This document shows, piece after piece, positions 16,964 to 24,727 of a DNA stretch of 64,000 nucleotides. The translations under genes and the position numbers were made by a program. Origin of the DNA: Vibrio fortis (lineage in GTDB: Bacteria; Pseudomonadota; Gammaproteobacteria; Enterobacterales; Vibrionaceae); contig NZ_AP025487.1 of assembly GCF_024347475.1 (NCBI RefSeq), positions 1,178,001 through 1,242,000 on the forward strand. Reading direction: 5' to 3'. Position 1 is the first letter of the stretch, and the number at the start of each line of letters is the position of its first letter. The notes beneath the pieces were generated by a model, which did not search any database, had not been told where the DNA came from, and worked only from the letters and a program-made list of their open reading frames with translations.

Positions 16964-17971
16964 ATGTTAAAGAAAACGTTAATGGCTAGTGCAATAATTA
17001 CTGGTTTGAGTGGCTGTGTTATTAAGGAGGATGTTGTTTGTACTCCTGACACGCGCGTTGAGATTGAAACTGCGGAAATCCAGTTACCGTCTTCAGATAA
17101 CTTGAAGGTTGTTGTGCTTCCTGTTGATCTTGAATTTAAGAACTCTGCATCGAAAAAAATGCAGTCTGCTATGCGTAATGCATTAGAGACACAAATTGAT
17201 GAAACAGGTGCAAACCTTGTTGATCGTAAAATTGCCAATAAAGCGAAAAGCGAGATTAAATTGGCTGAACAGAGCGGTCGTATGAGTACCAAAGGTGTGC
17301 CAATTGCTGATTTCGCGATTATTACCGAGATTACTCACGCTGACTTAACTACGAAATTCAGTGAGCGCGATACCTATAAAAATAAAGACGGTGAAACTAA
17401 AGAAATTCCACCGTCATGTAGCTACGACTTTGATGTTGAAGCTGTAGCAAAAGTTGTGGCACTGCCTAGTATGGAAGTGATGAAACGCATCAAACTAGAG
17501 GGCGACTTTTACTCATCAACAGAGACTAGTAACTCTCGCTGTCCTGTGAGCGAATCAGGTTATGGTTCGATGGCGGCTAAAGCTGCAGCGGAAGCGGTAA
17601 ATCACTCGACTGAACTTAACAAAATGTTAGCTGCAAGTGCTCCGGTTTTAGAGATGCGCCAATGTGAAGTGGGTACTCAGGTACGCATTGCGATGGGTAA
17701 GCAGCACAAAATTAAACCAGGTGCAGATATTATATTCTCAAACGCTGTTAAGTCTTTAGAAGGTGAAACAGAGATTTACCCAATTGGTGAAGGCTACGTT
17801 GTAAACAACGAAATCAATGCTGTAACTGACAAGTATTCTTGGGTAATGATTGATGAAGAAGTCTCACTAAAAGTTAAGAGAGGCACAATGAGTAAGGTGG
17901 ATGCATCAAGTCTTCAATGCGATATCACTGATTTAGAGTGTCATGAACAAAACCTTAGGAATAGCTTTTAA
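16964..17971 (+). CDS. Predicted lipoprotein with CsgG/TolB-N-like domain and FlgT-like C-terminus
   Basis: A 335-residue lipoprotein. Lipobox LSGC gives Cys at about residue 18, followed by Val. Residues about 45-215 look like the CsgG/TolB-N fold of FlgT and FlgO (LKVVVLPVDLEFKNSASKKMQSAMRNALETQI, LVDRKIANKAKSEI, IADFAIITEITHADL). The last 100 residues (TQVRIAMGKQHKIKPGADIIFSN, YSWVMIDEEVSLKVKRG) resemble the SH3-like C domain of FlgT. Six cysteines beyond the lipobox (for example CTPD, CSYD, CPVS, QCDITDLEC) could form disulfides. GGAG precedes the ATG. The next lipoprotein starts 3 bases after its stop. Domain calls are by eye. Confidence 0.65.
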   Translation: MLKKTLMASAIITGLSGCVIKEDVVCTPDTRVEIETAEIQLPSSDNLKVVVLPVDLEFKNSASKKMQSAMRNALETQIDETGANLVDRKIANKAKSEIKLAEQSGRMSTKGVPIADFAIITEITHADLTTKFSERDTYKNKDGETKEIPPSCSYDFDVEAVAKVVALPSMEVMKRIKLEGDFYSSTETSNSRCPVSESGYGSMAAKAAAEAVNHSTELNKMLAASAPVLEMRQCEVGTQVRIAMGKQHKIKPGADIIFSNAVKSLEGETEIYPIGEGYVVNNEINAVTDKYSWVMIDEEVSLKVKRGTMSKVDASSLQCDITDLECHEQNLRNSF

Positions 17972-17974
17972 TTT

Positions 17975-18586
17975 ATGAAAAAACTACTTATTGCAACCTC
18001 ATTGGTAACAGTACTGGCTGGTTGTCAGAGCAACAATGCAACGGTTAAAGAAGCGCAAAACTTTGCACCATGTACTTTCCCAGATGCTCCTACCGTATCA
18101 GCACCGGGTTGGATCTGTGATGTAATTCCTAGTGATATCGCTGTTGCCGCTAAAGGGTACTCTAAGAAGAGTGCTGCAGGCATGAGCGTAATGCGCAAAA
18201 TTGCTGTGAATGATGCTCGCGTAAACCTAGCTGCCGAGTTTGAAACTGACGTGAGTAACCTATTCCAAGCAGCGACTGAAGGTGTGACTTCTACATCAGC
18301 TGCAGAAGGTGTAACGCTAGTGACTGAAGATGTTCAAGAGACATTCGAAAATATCACTAAGACAGTCGTGAATAAAACGCTAACTAACAGTCGTGTTATC
18401 GTAAGTCAAGCAAGCCCAACCGGTGGTTTATACGTTCTAGTGGGTATGGACCAAGCCGCATACGACGCGAACATGAATAAAGTAATCGATGAAGTTGGTG
18501 GTGAAGATTCTGCTCTTTGGGATCAATTCAACAACGAAAAAGCGGCAGCGGACCTTGCTGCAGCGTTCGATGCATTGAAAAAATAA
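17975..18586 (+). CDS. LPP20-family lipoprotein, FlgP-like
   Basis: A 203-residue lipoprotein with lipobox LAGC (Cys at residue 17, then Gln-Ser, an outer-membrane signal). Residues about 40-165 match the LPP20 pattern: PGWICDV, IAVAAKGYSKKSAAGMSVMRKIAVNDARVNLAAEF, a central acidic stretch, and GGLYVLVGMDQAAYDANM. FlgP, which forms the outer-membrane-associated ring around the Vibrio flagellar motor, has the same domain. The gene starts 3 bases after the previous stop with AGGAA upstream, so the two are translationally linked. A hairpin at 18617 follows. Confidence 0.78.
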   Translation: MKKLLIATSLVTVLAGCQSNNATVKEAQNFAPCTFPDAPTVSAPGWICDVIPSDIAVAAKGYSKKSAAGMSVMRKIAVNDARVNLAAEFETDVSNLFQAATEGVTSTSAAEGVTLVTEDVQETFENITKTVVNKTLTNSRVIVSQASPTGGLYVLVGMDQAAYDANMNKVIDEVGGEDSALWDQFNNEKAAADLAAAFDALKK

Positions 18587-18616
18587 CCGCGAACGGAACC
18601 GCGATTAGTATTAGTG

Positions 18617-18646
18617 AAAAAGGCCGCCATTTGTGTGGCCTTTTGT
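18617..18646 (+). terminator. Hairpin between the lipoprotein genes and the transglycosylase gene
   Basis: AAAAGGCC, 11-base loop, GGCCTTTT and a T-rich tail. It lies 25 bases before the next ATG, so it either ends the lipoprotein transcript or reduces read-through into the transglycosylase gene. Confidence 0.7.
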
Positions 18647-18670
18647 CTCTATACACTCTGGGAGTGAACT

Positions 18671-20164
18671 ATGTATAAAATGATCAATAAGACTGTTTTA
18701 GCTGTCGTTATCTCAGCAGCTATCAGCTCTCAAGCATTTGCTGTATCAGAAGATCAAAAGCAGCAGCTAAACAGCGCTATTGCTAAGGCGAGCCAGTCTC
18801 AAGAAGACAAGATCAAAGAGTTTCATGCTTACGTTAATGCCTACTTGGATGAATACGAAGCGTGGCGTGATGAATACACCAATAATCTTGATGAACGTCG
18901 AAGCGATCTCATCAAGACATGGGGTGAGGGGGAAGTTTCATCTCAAACTAAACAGGTGGATTATTCTCAAGACGATCAAGTAAAAACGGCTGTCGATTAC
19001 GAAACCAATACAGCAACAGTCTCTGTGTTGGTGGATGAAGATAGTACTCCGGAAGAGATCGAAGCACTGGTAAAAAATATCCCTGTTGAGGTTGCGGGTC
19101 AAAATGTTGAACTCGCCAAACTCAAGGCGGAAGACCACGCCGTGCTTTATTCGTTGGAGAAAGAGCAAGAAGAGAAAAATTTCGTTATCCAGCAGACGCA
19201 GAGCCAGATGAATGAGCTGGATGTGCAAGCTGAGCGACTGATTTTGTCTGATACCGGCATTCCTGATTCTTTCATTTACCAGCGTGCTCACAACAAGAAA
19301 ATGGCACTACTGGCAAAAGCTCAGGAGCGTATTGCTGCGCAAACCAAACTGTATGATGAAATGCGTGCAAAACATGGTATTGAAGTGAAGCGACCAGAGC
19401 CGGCCGTTGAGTTGGTGAAACCCGTTGAAAAAGTCGAAGTACCAAAAGAGGTCGCCAAGCTAGAGCCAACGCCTACAGAAAAGCAGCCAACGAAAGTAGT
19501 TGAAAAGGTCGTTGAAAAATCGCCACAGCCAGAAGTTGTAAAACCTAAACCTATTGTTGAAGTTGCAGCAGCTCCGGTTAAACCGAAAAAAGTCATCAGC
19601 TATAAAGTTAAGCTTCCTGAAAACAGCCTTAAGGCACGTGCGAGCAAGTACAGCACCTTAGCAGAGAAAGAGAGTAAAAACTGGGAGATTGATGCGGCGT
19701 TGATCATGGCAATCATGCACTCGGAATCGGCTTTCCGTCCGGATGCTAAATCACATGTGCCTGCGTTTGGTTTGATGCAAGTAGTCCCGACGAGTGCTGG
19801 TCACGACGTGAATAAACAAGTTCGCAACATCGATGCGCCGATGAAAGTGGCAGACCTATATCAGCCGGTTATCAACGTAGAAACGGGTACGGCTTACTTA
19901 GATATCTTGAACAGTAAGTATCTTCGCAAGATCAAGAATGACGAGAGTCGTTTGTATTGTGTCATTGCGGCTTACAACACTGGTGCGGGTAATGTAGCAA
20001 GAGCGTTTAACAAAGACCGTTCTACCAGTATTGGCAAAGCTTCGAAGGTCATCAACCAGATGACTCCTCAACAAGTTTATGACCATCTCGTGGTGAATCT
20101 ACCGTACGACGAAACCAAAAATTACTTGAAGAAAGTAAACAGTCGTATCGCGTTATATAAGTAA
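18671..20164 (+). CDS. Secreted MltC-like lytic transglycosylase
   Basis: Periplasmic murein-cutting enzyme of 497 residues. The signal peptide ends SSQAFA (about residue 24) with no lipobox, unlike E. coli MltC. Residues 25-240 resemble the MltC-type N-terminal domain (DUF3393-like) with helical, charged sequence. Residues about 245-315 form a Pro/Lys/Val/Glu-rich linker, probably spanning the wall. Residues about 330-495 are the SLT catalytic domain, with catalytic Glu in MHSESAFRP, then AFGLMQVVP and YCVIAAYNTGAGNVARAF. GGGAG precedes the ATG. Its place directly behind three lipoproteins suggests it opens the wall for their complex. Confidence 0.88.
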   Translation: MYKMINKTVLAVVISAAISSQAFAVSEDQKQQLNSAIAKASQSQEDKIKEFHAYVNAYLDEYEAWRDEYTNNLDERRSDLIKTWGEGEVSSQTKQVDYSQDDQVKTAVDYETNTATVSVLVDEDSTPEEIEALVKNIPVEVAGQNVELAKLKAEDHAVLYSLEKEQEEKNFVIQQTQSQMNELDVQAERLILSDTGIPDSFIYQRAHNKKMALLAKAQERIAAQTKLYDEMRAKHGIEVKRPEPAVELVKPVEKVEVPKEVAKLEPTPTEKQPTKVVEKVVEKSPQPEVVKPKPIVEVAAAPVKPKKVISYKVKLPENSLKARASKYSTLAEKESKNWEIDAALIMAIMHSESAFRPDAKSHVPAFGLMQVVPTSAGHDVNKQVRNIDAPMKVADLYQPVINVETGTAYLDILNSKYLRKIKNDESRLYCVIAAYNTGAGNVARAFNKDRSTSIGKASKVINQMTPQQVYDHLVVNLPYDETKNYLKKVNSRIALYK

Positions 20165-20185
20165 TAAATCAGGTAAGTAAAACAA

Positions 20186-20215
20186 CAAGGTACATGTCAC
20201 CCGGCATGTACTTTG
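20186..20215 (+). terminator. Weak terminator-like hairpin after the transglycosylase gene
   Basis: CAAGGTACATG pairs with CATGTACTTTG around the loop TCACCCGG, including one G-U pair. The T tail is short. It lies just before the next small gene. Confidence 0.45.
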
Positions 20216-20230
20216 TCTACCATTTAAGAA

Positions 20231-20413
20231 TTGAGAGTAACAATGTTTAAAATTTTCGCTTTAGTATTTATCTGTTTCGGCATTTATTTAGGTCTTAATT
20301 ACAGCGATGAAATTGAAAGTATCATGGATACCGATGCGTTTGAGCGAGTACAAGAGAAAGCTGAAGACGGTACAGATGCGTTAATGGACAAAATCGATGA
20401 GATCAAAGGTTAA
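20231..20413 (+). CDS. Small single-span membrane protein (60 aa), unknown function
   Basis: One N-terminal transmembrane helix (KIFALVFICFGIYLGLNY, residues 3-20) followed by a strongly acidic, helical tail (SDEIESIMDTDAFERVQEKAEDGTDALMDKIDEI). GAGAGT precedes the ATG. Two bases separate its stop from the next ATG, so the two proteins are made together and may interact. No family recognised. Coding is supported by the ribosome site and the tight coupling. Confidence 0.7.
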   Translation: MRVTMFKIFALVFICFGIYLGLNYSDEIESIMDTDAFERVQEKAEDGTDALMDKIDEIKG

Positions 20414-20415
20414 AA

Positions 20416-21222
20416 ATGTCTGAAGAACAAAACAAGGAAATTCAAAAAGATATTCAGGAAGAGTTACAAGAGCTTCAAGACACTCAAGAGTCTCTGTTGG
20501 AAGAGCAGAAGAAGGGCGGTATAGCTCGCACTATTGGTCTAGTGTCGGTGATTTCCATTGCTTTGGGCGGCTTCAATGACAGTTTTGATGCATTGGAGAA
20601 GATGTTCGATTTTGGTCTGTCTCAAATGACAGATATCCCGTCACATAGAAAGCTAGATAAAATTTATATTCGTTCATCTGCTGAGACGTTAGATCAAACA
20701 TTTGGTGCGCCAGTTTATATTAAACGAGCGTCAACGGATGACGTCATCAAGTACTACCAAGACGATAATTTCATCCTTTCTGCCATTACCCGAGACAATG
20801 CGATCGTCGCTTATCTTGTTTTCCCAAATGAAGGCTTCGCGCCAGAAACGCTAGAGCATGCGGGTGGTTCGGAGTTCTTTGCTAAAACGTTTAGTTCAAT
20901 CGAGAGTGTGAATGAGATCCGCGCATCGTTTGCAAGAACAGGTAACTACTACATTGAAGAGAATAATGGTGGCGAATTTGGCTACTTGTATTCTTCTATC
21001 AGTGGTGCAAGTGAGTTTATCTCACCTATGTCACAAGAAAACAGGAAGTTACTTTCTGAAGTGGTGGATGCACTGACAATGGATGATAACATTGTCGAAA
21101 GCGTACAATCTTTGCGCAAAAATGCGAAGCCGAATTTTTATGGATACAGCACCTTAGGTGTGGGTGCTTTAGAAGAAGCAATTCTATCTAATACTGAGTA
21201 CCGACTAATTCATAAGATTTAG
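20416..21222 (+). CDS. Membrane-anchored protein, possibly ETEC_3214-domain family
   Basis: A 268-residue protein of unknown function. An acidic, Gln-rich coiled-coil N-terminus (residues 1-35) leads to one hydrophobic segment (IARTIGLVSVISIALGGF, about residues 36-53) and a globular domain with RKLDKIYIRSSAETLDQTFGAPVYIKR and AYLVFPNEGFAPETL. This reminds me of proteins annotated ETEC_3214, but I could not check it. With the coiled coil on one side of the membrane and the domain on the other, it may be a bitopic partner of the 60-residue protein before it. A hairpin at 21238 follows. Confidence 0.65.
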   Translation: MSEEQNKEIQKDIQEELQELQDTQESLLEEQKKGGIARTIGLVSVISIALGGFNDSFDALEKMFDFGLSQMTDIPSHRKLDKIYIRSSAETLDQTFGAPVYIKRASTDDVIKYYQDDNFILSAITRDNAIVAYLVFPNEGFAPETLEHAGGSEFFAKTFSSIESVNEIRASFARTGNYYIEENNGGEFGYLYSSISGASEFISPMSQENRKLLSEVVDALTMDDNIVESVQSLRKNAKPNFYGYSTLGVGALEEAILSNTEYRLIHKI

Positions 21223-21237
21223 AACCTCTTATTTTCT

Positions 21238-21261
21238 CTAGCCTCTTCTGAGGCTAGTTTT
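21238..21261 (+). terminator. Terminator hairpin immediately before the DHH gene
   Basis: CTAGCCTC, loop TTCT, GAGGCTAG, then TTTT. It ends 2 bases before the first ATG of the DHH gene and covers the only AGG upstream of it, so it could both end upstream transcripts and hide the ribosome site. Confidence 0.7.
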
Positions 21262-21263
21262 CA

Positions 21264-22268
21264 ATGGGCGATTTCAAAATGGCAAATATTGAATTTGAAG
21301 CTTTCTTAGACAAGCTGAAAGCGAATAAAAGAGTGATTGTGCAGGCTCATGATTTTCCAGACCATGACGCGATCTCCTCTGCTTATGCGCTGGCTTACCT
21401 GCTTAAAAACCAAGGCTTGAATCCGTTCATCACCTTTAAAGGGCACATCGATAGAGTGTCACTGAGAAATCTTATCGATTGGCTCGAAATACCAGTATAT
21501 AAACCCGAAGATCTACGTTTGAAGCCGGACGATAAAATCATTGTGGTTGATGGTTGTATTGGTGAGAAGAACATTACTGATTTCACTGGTGAGGAAGTCG
21601 GTGTTATCGACCATCATCAGGTGGAAGCGCCGGAGTCGGTTTGGTATAGCGATATTCGATCTAATTATGGTGCTACTGCCACTATCATGGTTGAGTACTA
21701 TCAATATTTTTCCATTGATATGCCTAAGCGTGTGGCGACTGCATTGTTGGTCGGTTTGAGTTTTGATACCGCCAACTTCACCCGAAGCGTAGGGGCTTCA
21801 GATCTTAAGGCGCTTGCGTACCTGCAAGCCAAAGCCGACAACGCGATCGTGAATAAGATTTGTCGAAACCAAGTTCAATTTGAAGAGCTGAAGCTGTTCA
21901 ATTCAATGCTTGCCGGTATGCGTCGCGAGAAAAATGCTGCTTTTGCTGTACTTCCTGAAGGATGTCCTAAAAACATGCTAGGTGTACTGGGTGACTTTCT
22001 TTTGAGCGTTGATGAGCTTGATATTATTGTGCTTACCGCGAGAACGAGCGATAAAACGTTTATTTCACTTCGCTCGGAGTGCTCTGAAAATAATGTCGCC
22101 AAGGTTATTCAAAAAGCCTTGAATGAAAAAGGCATTGGTTTTGGTGGTGGACATCCACATATGGCTGCGGGGATGATTCCAAGGAAGTTTCGAACAGGAG
22201 AAGAGCTTGATTGCCTGTATGAGCTAATTCGTCCGAGCCTTGTTCTGGATGCCGCTAAAGCATCATAA
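21264..22268 (+). CDS. DHH-family phosphoesterase (NrnA/RecJ-like fold)
   Basis: DHH phosphoesterase of 334 residues. The DHH domain (about residues 10-165) has AHDFPDHDAISSAYAL, VVDGCIG and VIDHHQ; the DHHA1 substrate domain ends with GFGGGHPHMAAGMI (about residues 293-306). Members degrade short oligoribonucleotides or pAp, or act on other phosphodiesters. A second in-frame ATG at 21279 (MANIEFEAFL) is an equally possible start, and the hairpin at 21238 abuts the first. A terminator at 22315 follows. Whether it belongs to the lipoprotein cluster functionally is unclear. Confidence 0.88.
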   Translation: MGDFKMANIEFEAFLDKLKANKRVIVQAHDFPDHDAISSAYALAYLLKNQGLNPFITFKGHIDRVSLRNLIDWLEIPVYKPEDLRLKPDDKIIVVDGCIGEKNITDFTGEEVGVIDHHQVEAPESVWYSDIRSNYGATATIMVEYYQYFSIDMPKRVATALLVGLSFDTANFTRSVGASDLKALAYLQAKADNAIVNKICRNQVQFEELKLFNSMLAGMRREKNAAFAVLPEGCPKNMLGVLGDFLLSVDELDIIVLTARTSDKTFISLRSECSENNVAKVIQKALNEKGIGFGGGHPHMAAGMIPRKFRTGEELDCLYELIRPSLVLDAAKAS

Positions 22269-22314
22269 TTTTACGTTCTTTACCGTCTTTATTGTTACCT
22301 TACTAAGTTTGTTG

Positions 22315-22349
22315 ACACCGCTGATAACATAAACTTCAGCGGTGTTTTT
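22315..22349 (+). terminator. Intrinsic terminator after the DHH gene
   Basis: ACACCGCTGA, 11-base loop, TCAGCGGTGT and TTTT. 46 bases after the stop. Confidence 0.85.
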
Positions 22350-22517
22350 GTATTCTGAAACCGTAATTTTGCGTAGGAAAAAGCCACATAATCAGTGTAT
22401 TAGGTGGTTAAGATCTCTAAATGACTTTTAGTCAACGCTCTCAAGCTTGTCAAGTCAACACCTGATTCATAAAGTGTCCCCAAGTTACGAAAATGTTGCT
22501 AAAACAGGGGCAGGGCA

Positions 22518-23771
22518 ATGGAAGTGATTGTAATTGGTAGTGGTGTAATTGGATTGACCAGTGCTTGGTACTTGGCCAAAGAAGGGCACAAGGTAACGGT
22601 GATCGATCGTCAAGATAGCAGTGGTAAAGAGACCAGTTTTGCCAATGCAGGTCAAATCTCTTATGGCTATTCTTCTCCTTGGGCTGCACCTGGGATTCCC
22701 GTTAAGGCTCTCAAATGGTTGACGCAAGAGCATGCACCGCTGAAAGTGAAACCTTCACTCTCGCCCGCTTTGATTCAATGGGCAACTCAGATGTTGTCCA
22801 ACTGCAGCCCAGCCAAATATGCGATCAATAAAGCTCGCATGTTACGCATTGCGAATTACAGTCGAGATTGTTTAACTGAGCTGCGTGAAACTGAAAACCT
22901 TGACTATGAAGGCCGTCAGCAAGGAACGCTGCAAGTGTTCCGTGATGCTAAGCAGCTAGAAGCGATTCAACAAGACATGAAACTGCTCAAAGAGAGCGGC
23001 ATTGAGCACTCTTTGTTAAGTGTTGAGGAGTGCATTAAGGTCGAACCGGGGCTTGAATCCGTTAAAGATAAGCTTGTAGGTGGGTTGTATTTACCGGGAG
23101 ATGAAACGGGTGATTGCCACAAGTTTTGTATTGAGCTGACTGAAAAAGCCAAAGCCTTGGGTGTTGAATTTAAGTTTGATACTGAAGTGCACTCGCTGAA
23201 CCGTCAAGGCTCATCGTTAACCAGCATTAACACCAGTGCTGGCGAGTTGAAAGCGGATGCTTTTGTTTTGGCGACGGGAAGCTATTCGACCGAGCTTTTG
23301 AAACAGATCGATATTGATGTGCCTGTTTACCCTGTGAAAGGTTATTCGTTAACACTGCCGATCATCAACGCAGACAAAGCGCCAACCTCAACCGTGATGG
23401 ATGAAACCTACAAAGTCGCGATGACACGCTTTGATGATCGCATTCGTATTGCAGGGACTGCCGAGCTGGCTGGTTTCAACTTCGATATACCAGAGAAACG
23501 TAAAGCCACCATTGATATGGTTATTAAAGATCTCTTTCCAGAGGCTGGCGATCACGCGAAAGCCGAATACTGGACTGGGTTAAGACCTATGACGCCAGAT
23601 GGCACGCCAATCATAGGTAAGACGCCGGTAGGCAACCTGTACACCAACACCGGTCATGGGACTTTGGGTTGGACCATGGCATGTGGTTCAGGAAAAATTC
23701 TTGCGAGTGTGGTGAGTGGAAAAGTACCAGAAGTTGAAAGTGGCGATCTGAGTGTATCTCGATATCAGTAA
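22518..23771 (+). CDS. dadA: D-amino acid dehydrogenase small subunit
   Basis: Membrane-associated FAD enzyme that oxidises D-amino acids (chiefly D-alanine) to keto acids. The N-terminal dinucleotide fold VIVIGSGVIGLTSAWYLAKEGHKVTVID (residues 3-30) is followed by the DadA signature TSFANAGQISYGYSSPWAAPG, and the C-terminus has GLRPMTPDGTPIIGKT and NTGHGTLGWTMACGSG. Length is 417 residues, near the E. coli 432. The ATG at 22518 has GGGGCAGGG upstream. There is no dadX racemase gene next to it, unlike E. coli. The upstream gap (22350-22517) probably holds the promoter; no operator recognised. Confidence 0.93.
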   Translation: MEVIVIGSGVIGLTSAWYLAKEGHKVTVIDRQDSSGKETSFANAGQISYGYSSPWAAPGIPVKALKWLTQEHAPLKVKPSLSPALIQWATQMLSNCSPAKYAINKARMLRIANYSRDCLTELRETENLDYEGRQQGTLQVFRDAKQLEAIQQDMKLLKESGIEHSLLSVEECIKVEPGLESVKDKLVGGLYLPGDETGDCHKFCIELTEKAKALGVEFKFDTEVHSLNRQGSSLTSINTSAGELKADAFVLATGSYSTELLKQIDIDVPVYPVKGYSLTLPIINADKAPTSTVMDETYKVAMTRFDDRIRIAGTAELAGFNFDIPEKRKATIDMVIKDLFPEAGDHAKAEYWTGLRPMTPDGTPIIGKTPVGNLYTNTGHGTLGWTMACGSGKILASVVSGKVPEVESGDLSVSRYQ

Positions 23772-23820
23772 AATCTTGTAGATACGCGATTCGAAAAACT
23801 CGGTGAAACAATGAGATATA

Positions 23821-23853
23821 AAAAGCGCCTTCAATATATTTGAAGGCGCTTTT
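23821..23853. terminator. Bidirectional terminator between dadA and the dienelactone hydrolase gene
   Basis: A 14-base stem AAAAGCGCCTTCAA / TTGAAGGCGCTTTT around a five-base loop, between convergent genes. Confidence 0.88.
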
Positions 23854-23878
23854 CGTATTTTGGGGCTCTTTAATTGAG

Positions 23879-24616
23879 TTATTGTGTAGCGGAAGCAAGC
23901 ACTTCGGTAAAGCGAGCCCAAGACTTTTGGTCGGCTTCGAGCTGATAGTTCATAGAGCCAAACACTGTGAATGCATGAGGAGCGCCGCTGTACGTCAGCA
24001 TTTCATGTTCGACATTCGCCGATTCCAGTTGCTCAGCCAGATTTCCGAAATCCGCCATTGAGATCATAGCATCCGCAGTTCCATGGAAAATGACAACCTG
24101 AGATGGTGTTTGGGAGTAGTCTTGTCCCTCGGGTGTTGATAGCCCACCATGAAAAGAGACATAAGCCTTAGATGGAATGGCGGCTCGGGCAGCTTCTAAT
24201 ACAGCAGCACCTCCAAAACAGTACCCCATCATGACATTGTTATCGAGGTTGCCACCTAGTTTCTCTGCTTGAGCGGCCGCACCAATGAGCAATGAACGCA
24301 TCTTTTCACGGTCTTTGTAGAGCTCACCTGTGTGTTGTTTCTTGTCTTTCACTTCGGTAGGACGAATGCCTTTGCCGAAAAGGTCTACAGCAAATACGTT
24401 GTAACCAAGTTCATTGAGCATCTCTGCTCGCTTTTTTTCATAGTCAGTCAAGCCATCCCAATCATGCACAAGTAGCACCAATGGTGCGTTGTCACTGGAT
24501 TCACTCCAATAGCCTTCGTATTCAAGACCATCCACCGTATAAGGTATATTTTCTCCGGCCATTAGAGGGGCACAAAGAGCTGCACTGAGTAAAGATAGAG
24601 CGGTTCGAATTTGCAT
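23879..24616 (-). CDS. Secreted dienelactone hydrolase family protein
   Basis: Alpha/beta hydrolase of the DLH family, 245 residues. The ATG at 24616 has GGAAGG just upstream and opens a signal peptide (MQIRTALSLLSAALCAPLMAGE, cleavage near LMA-GE); the longer frame to 24676 is not needed. The catalytic triad is visible: Cys in MGYCFGGAA, Asp in FHGTADAM, His in SGAPHAFTVF. The oxyanion region is LLVHDWDGL. The periplasmic location suggests a general esterase rather than the classical chlorocatechol pathway. An inverted repeat lies in its promoter region. No pathway neighbours. Confidence 0.88.
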   Translation of the reverse strand: MQIRTALSLLSAALCAPLMAGENIPYTVDGLEYEGYWSESSDNAPLVLLVHDWDGLTDYEKKRAEMLNELGYNVFAVDLFGKGIRPTEVKDKKQHTGELYKDREKMRSLLIGAAAQAEKLGGNLDNNVMMGYCFGGAAVLEAARAAIPSKAYVSFHGGLSTPEGQDYSQTPSQVVIFHGTADAMISMADFGNLAEQLESANVEHEMLTYSGAPHAFTVFGSMNYQLEADQKSWARFTEVLASATQ

Positions 24617-24635
24617 AGTTCCTTCCTGTCGGTAT

Positions 24636-24659
24636 TTTCCTATTGGAAAGTATAGGAAA
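24636..24659. promoter_or_regulatory. Inverted repeat upstream of the dienelactone hydrolase gene
   Basis: TTTCCTAT (24636-24643) and ATAGGAAA (24652-24659) around an 8-base centre that itself repeats GGAAAG. Candidate operator 20-43 bases upstream of the ATG; the regulator is unknown. Confidence 0.4.
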
Positions 24660-24727
24660 GAACTATATTGCTGCATGAAGGATGAGATAAAAACGAGATA
24701 TTACTTCTACCGCTAAGCCTAGAACGA

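Noticed and set aside
15927..18586. Assignment as the flagellar flgOPT genes
   Set aside because: No flagellar gene is near, the lengths and order differ, and all three carry lipoboxes whereas FlgT does not. Kept as FlgO/P/T-like only.
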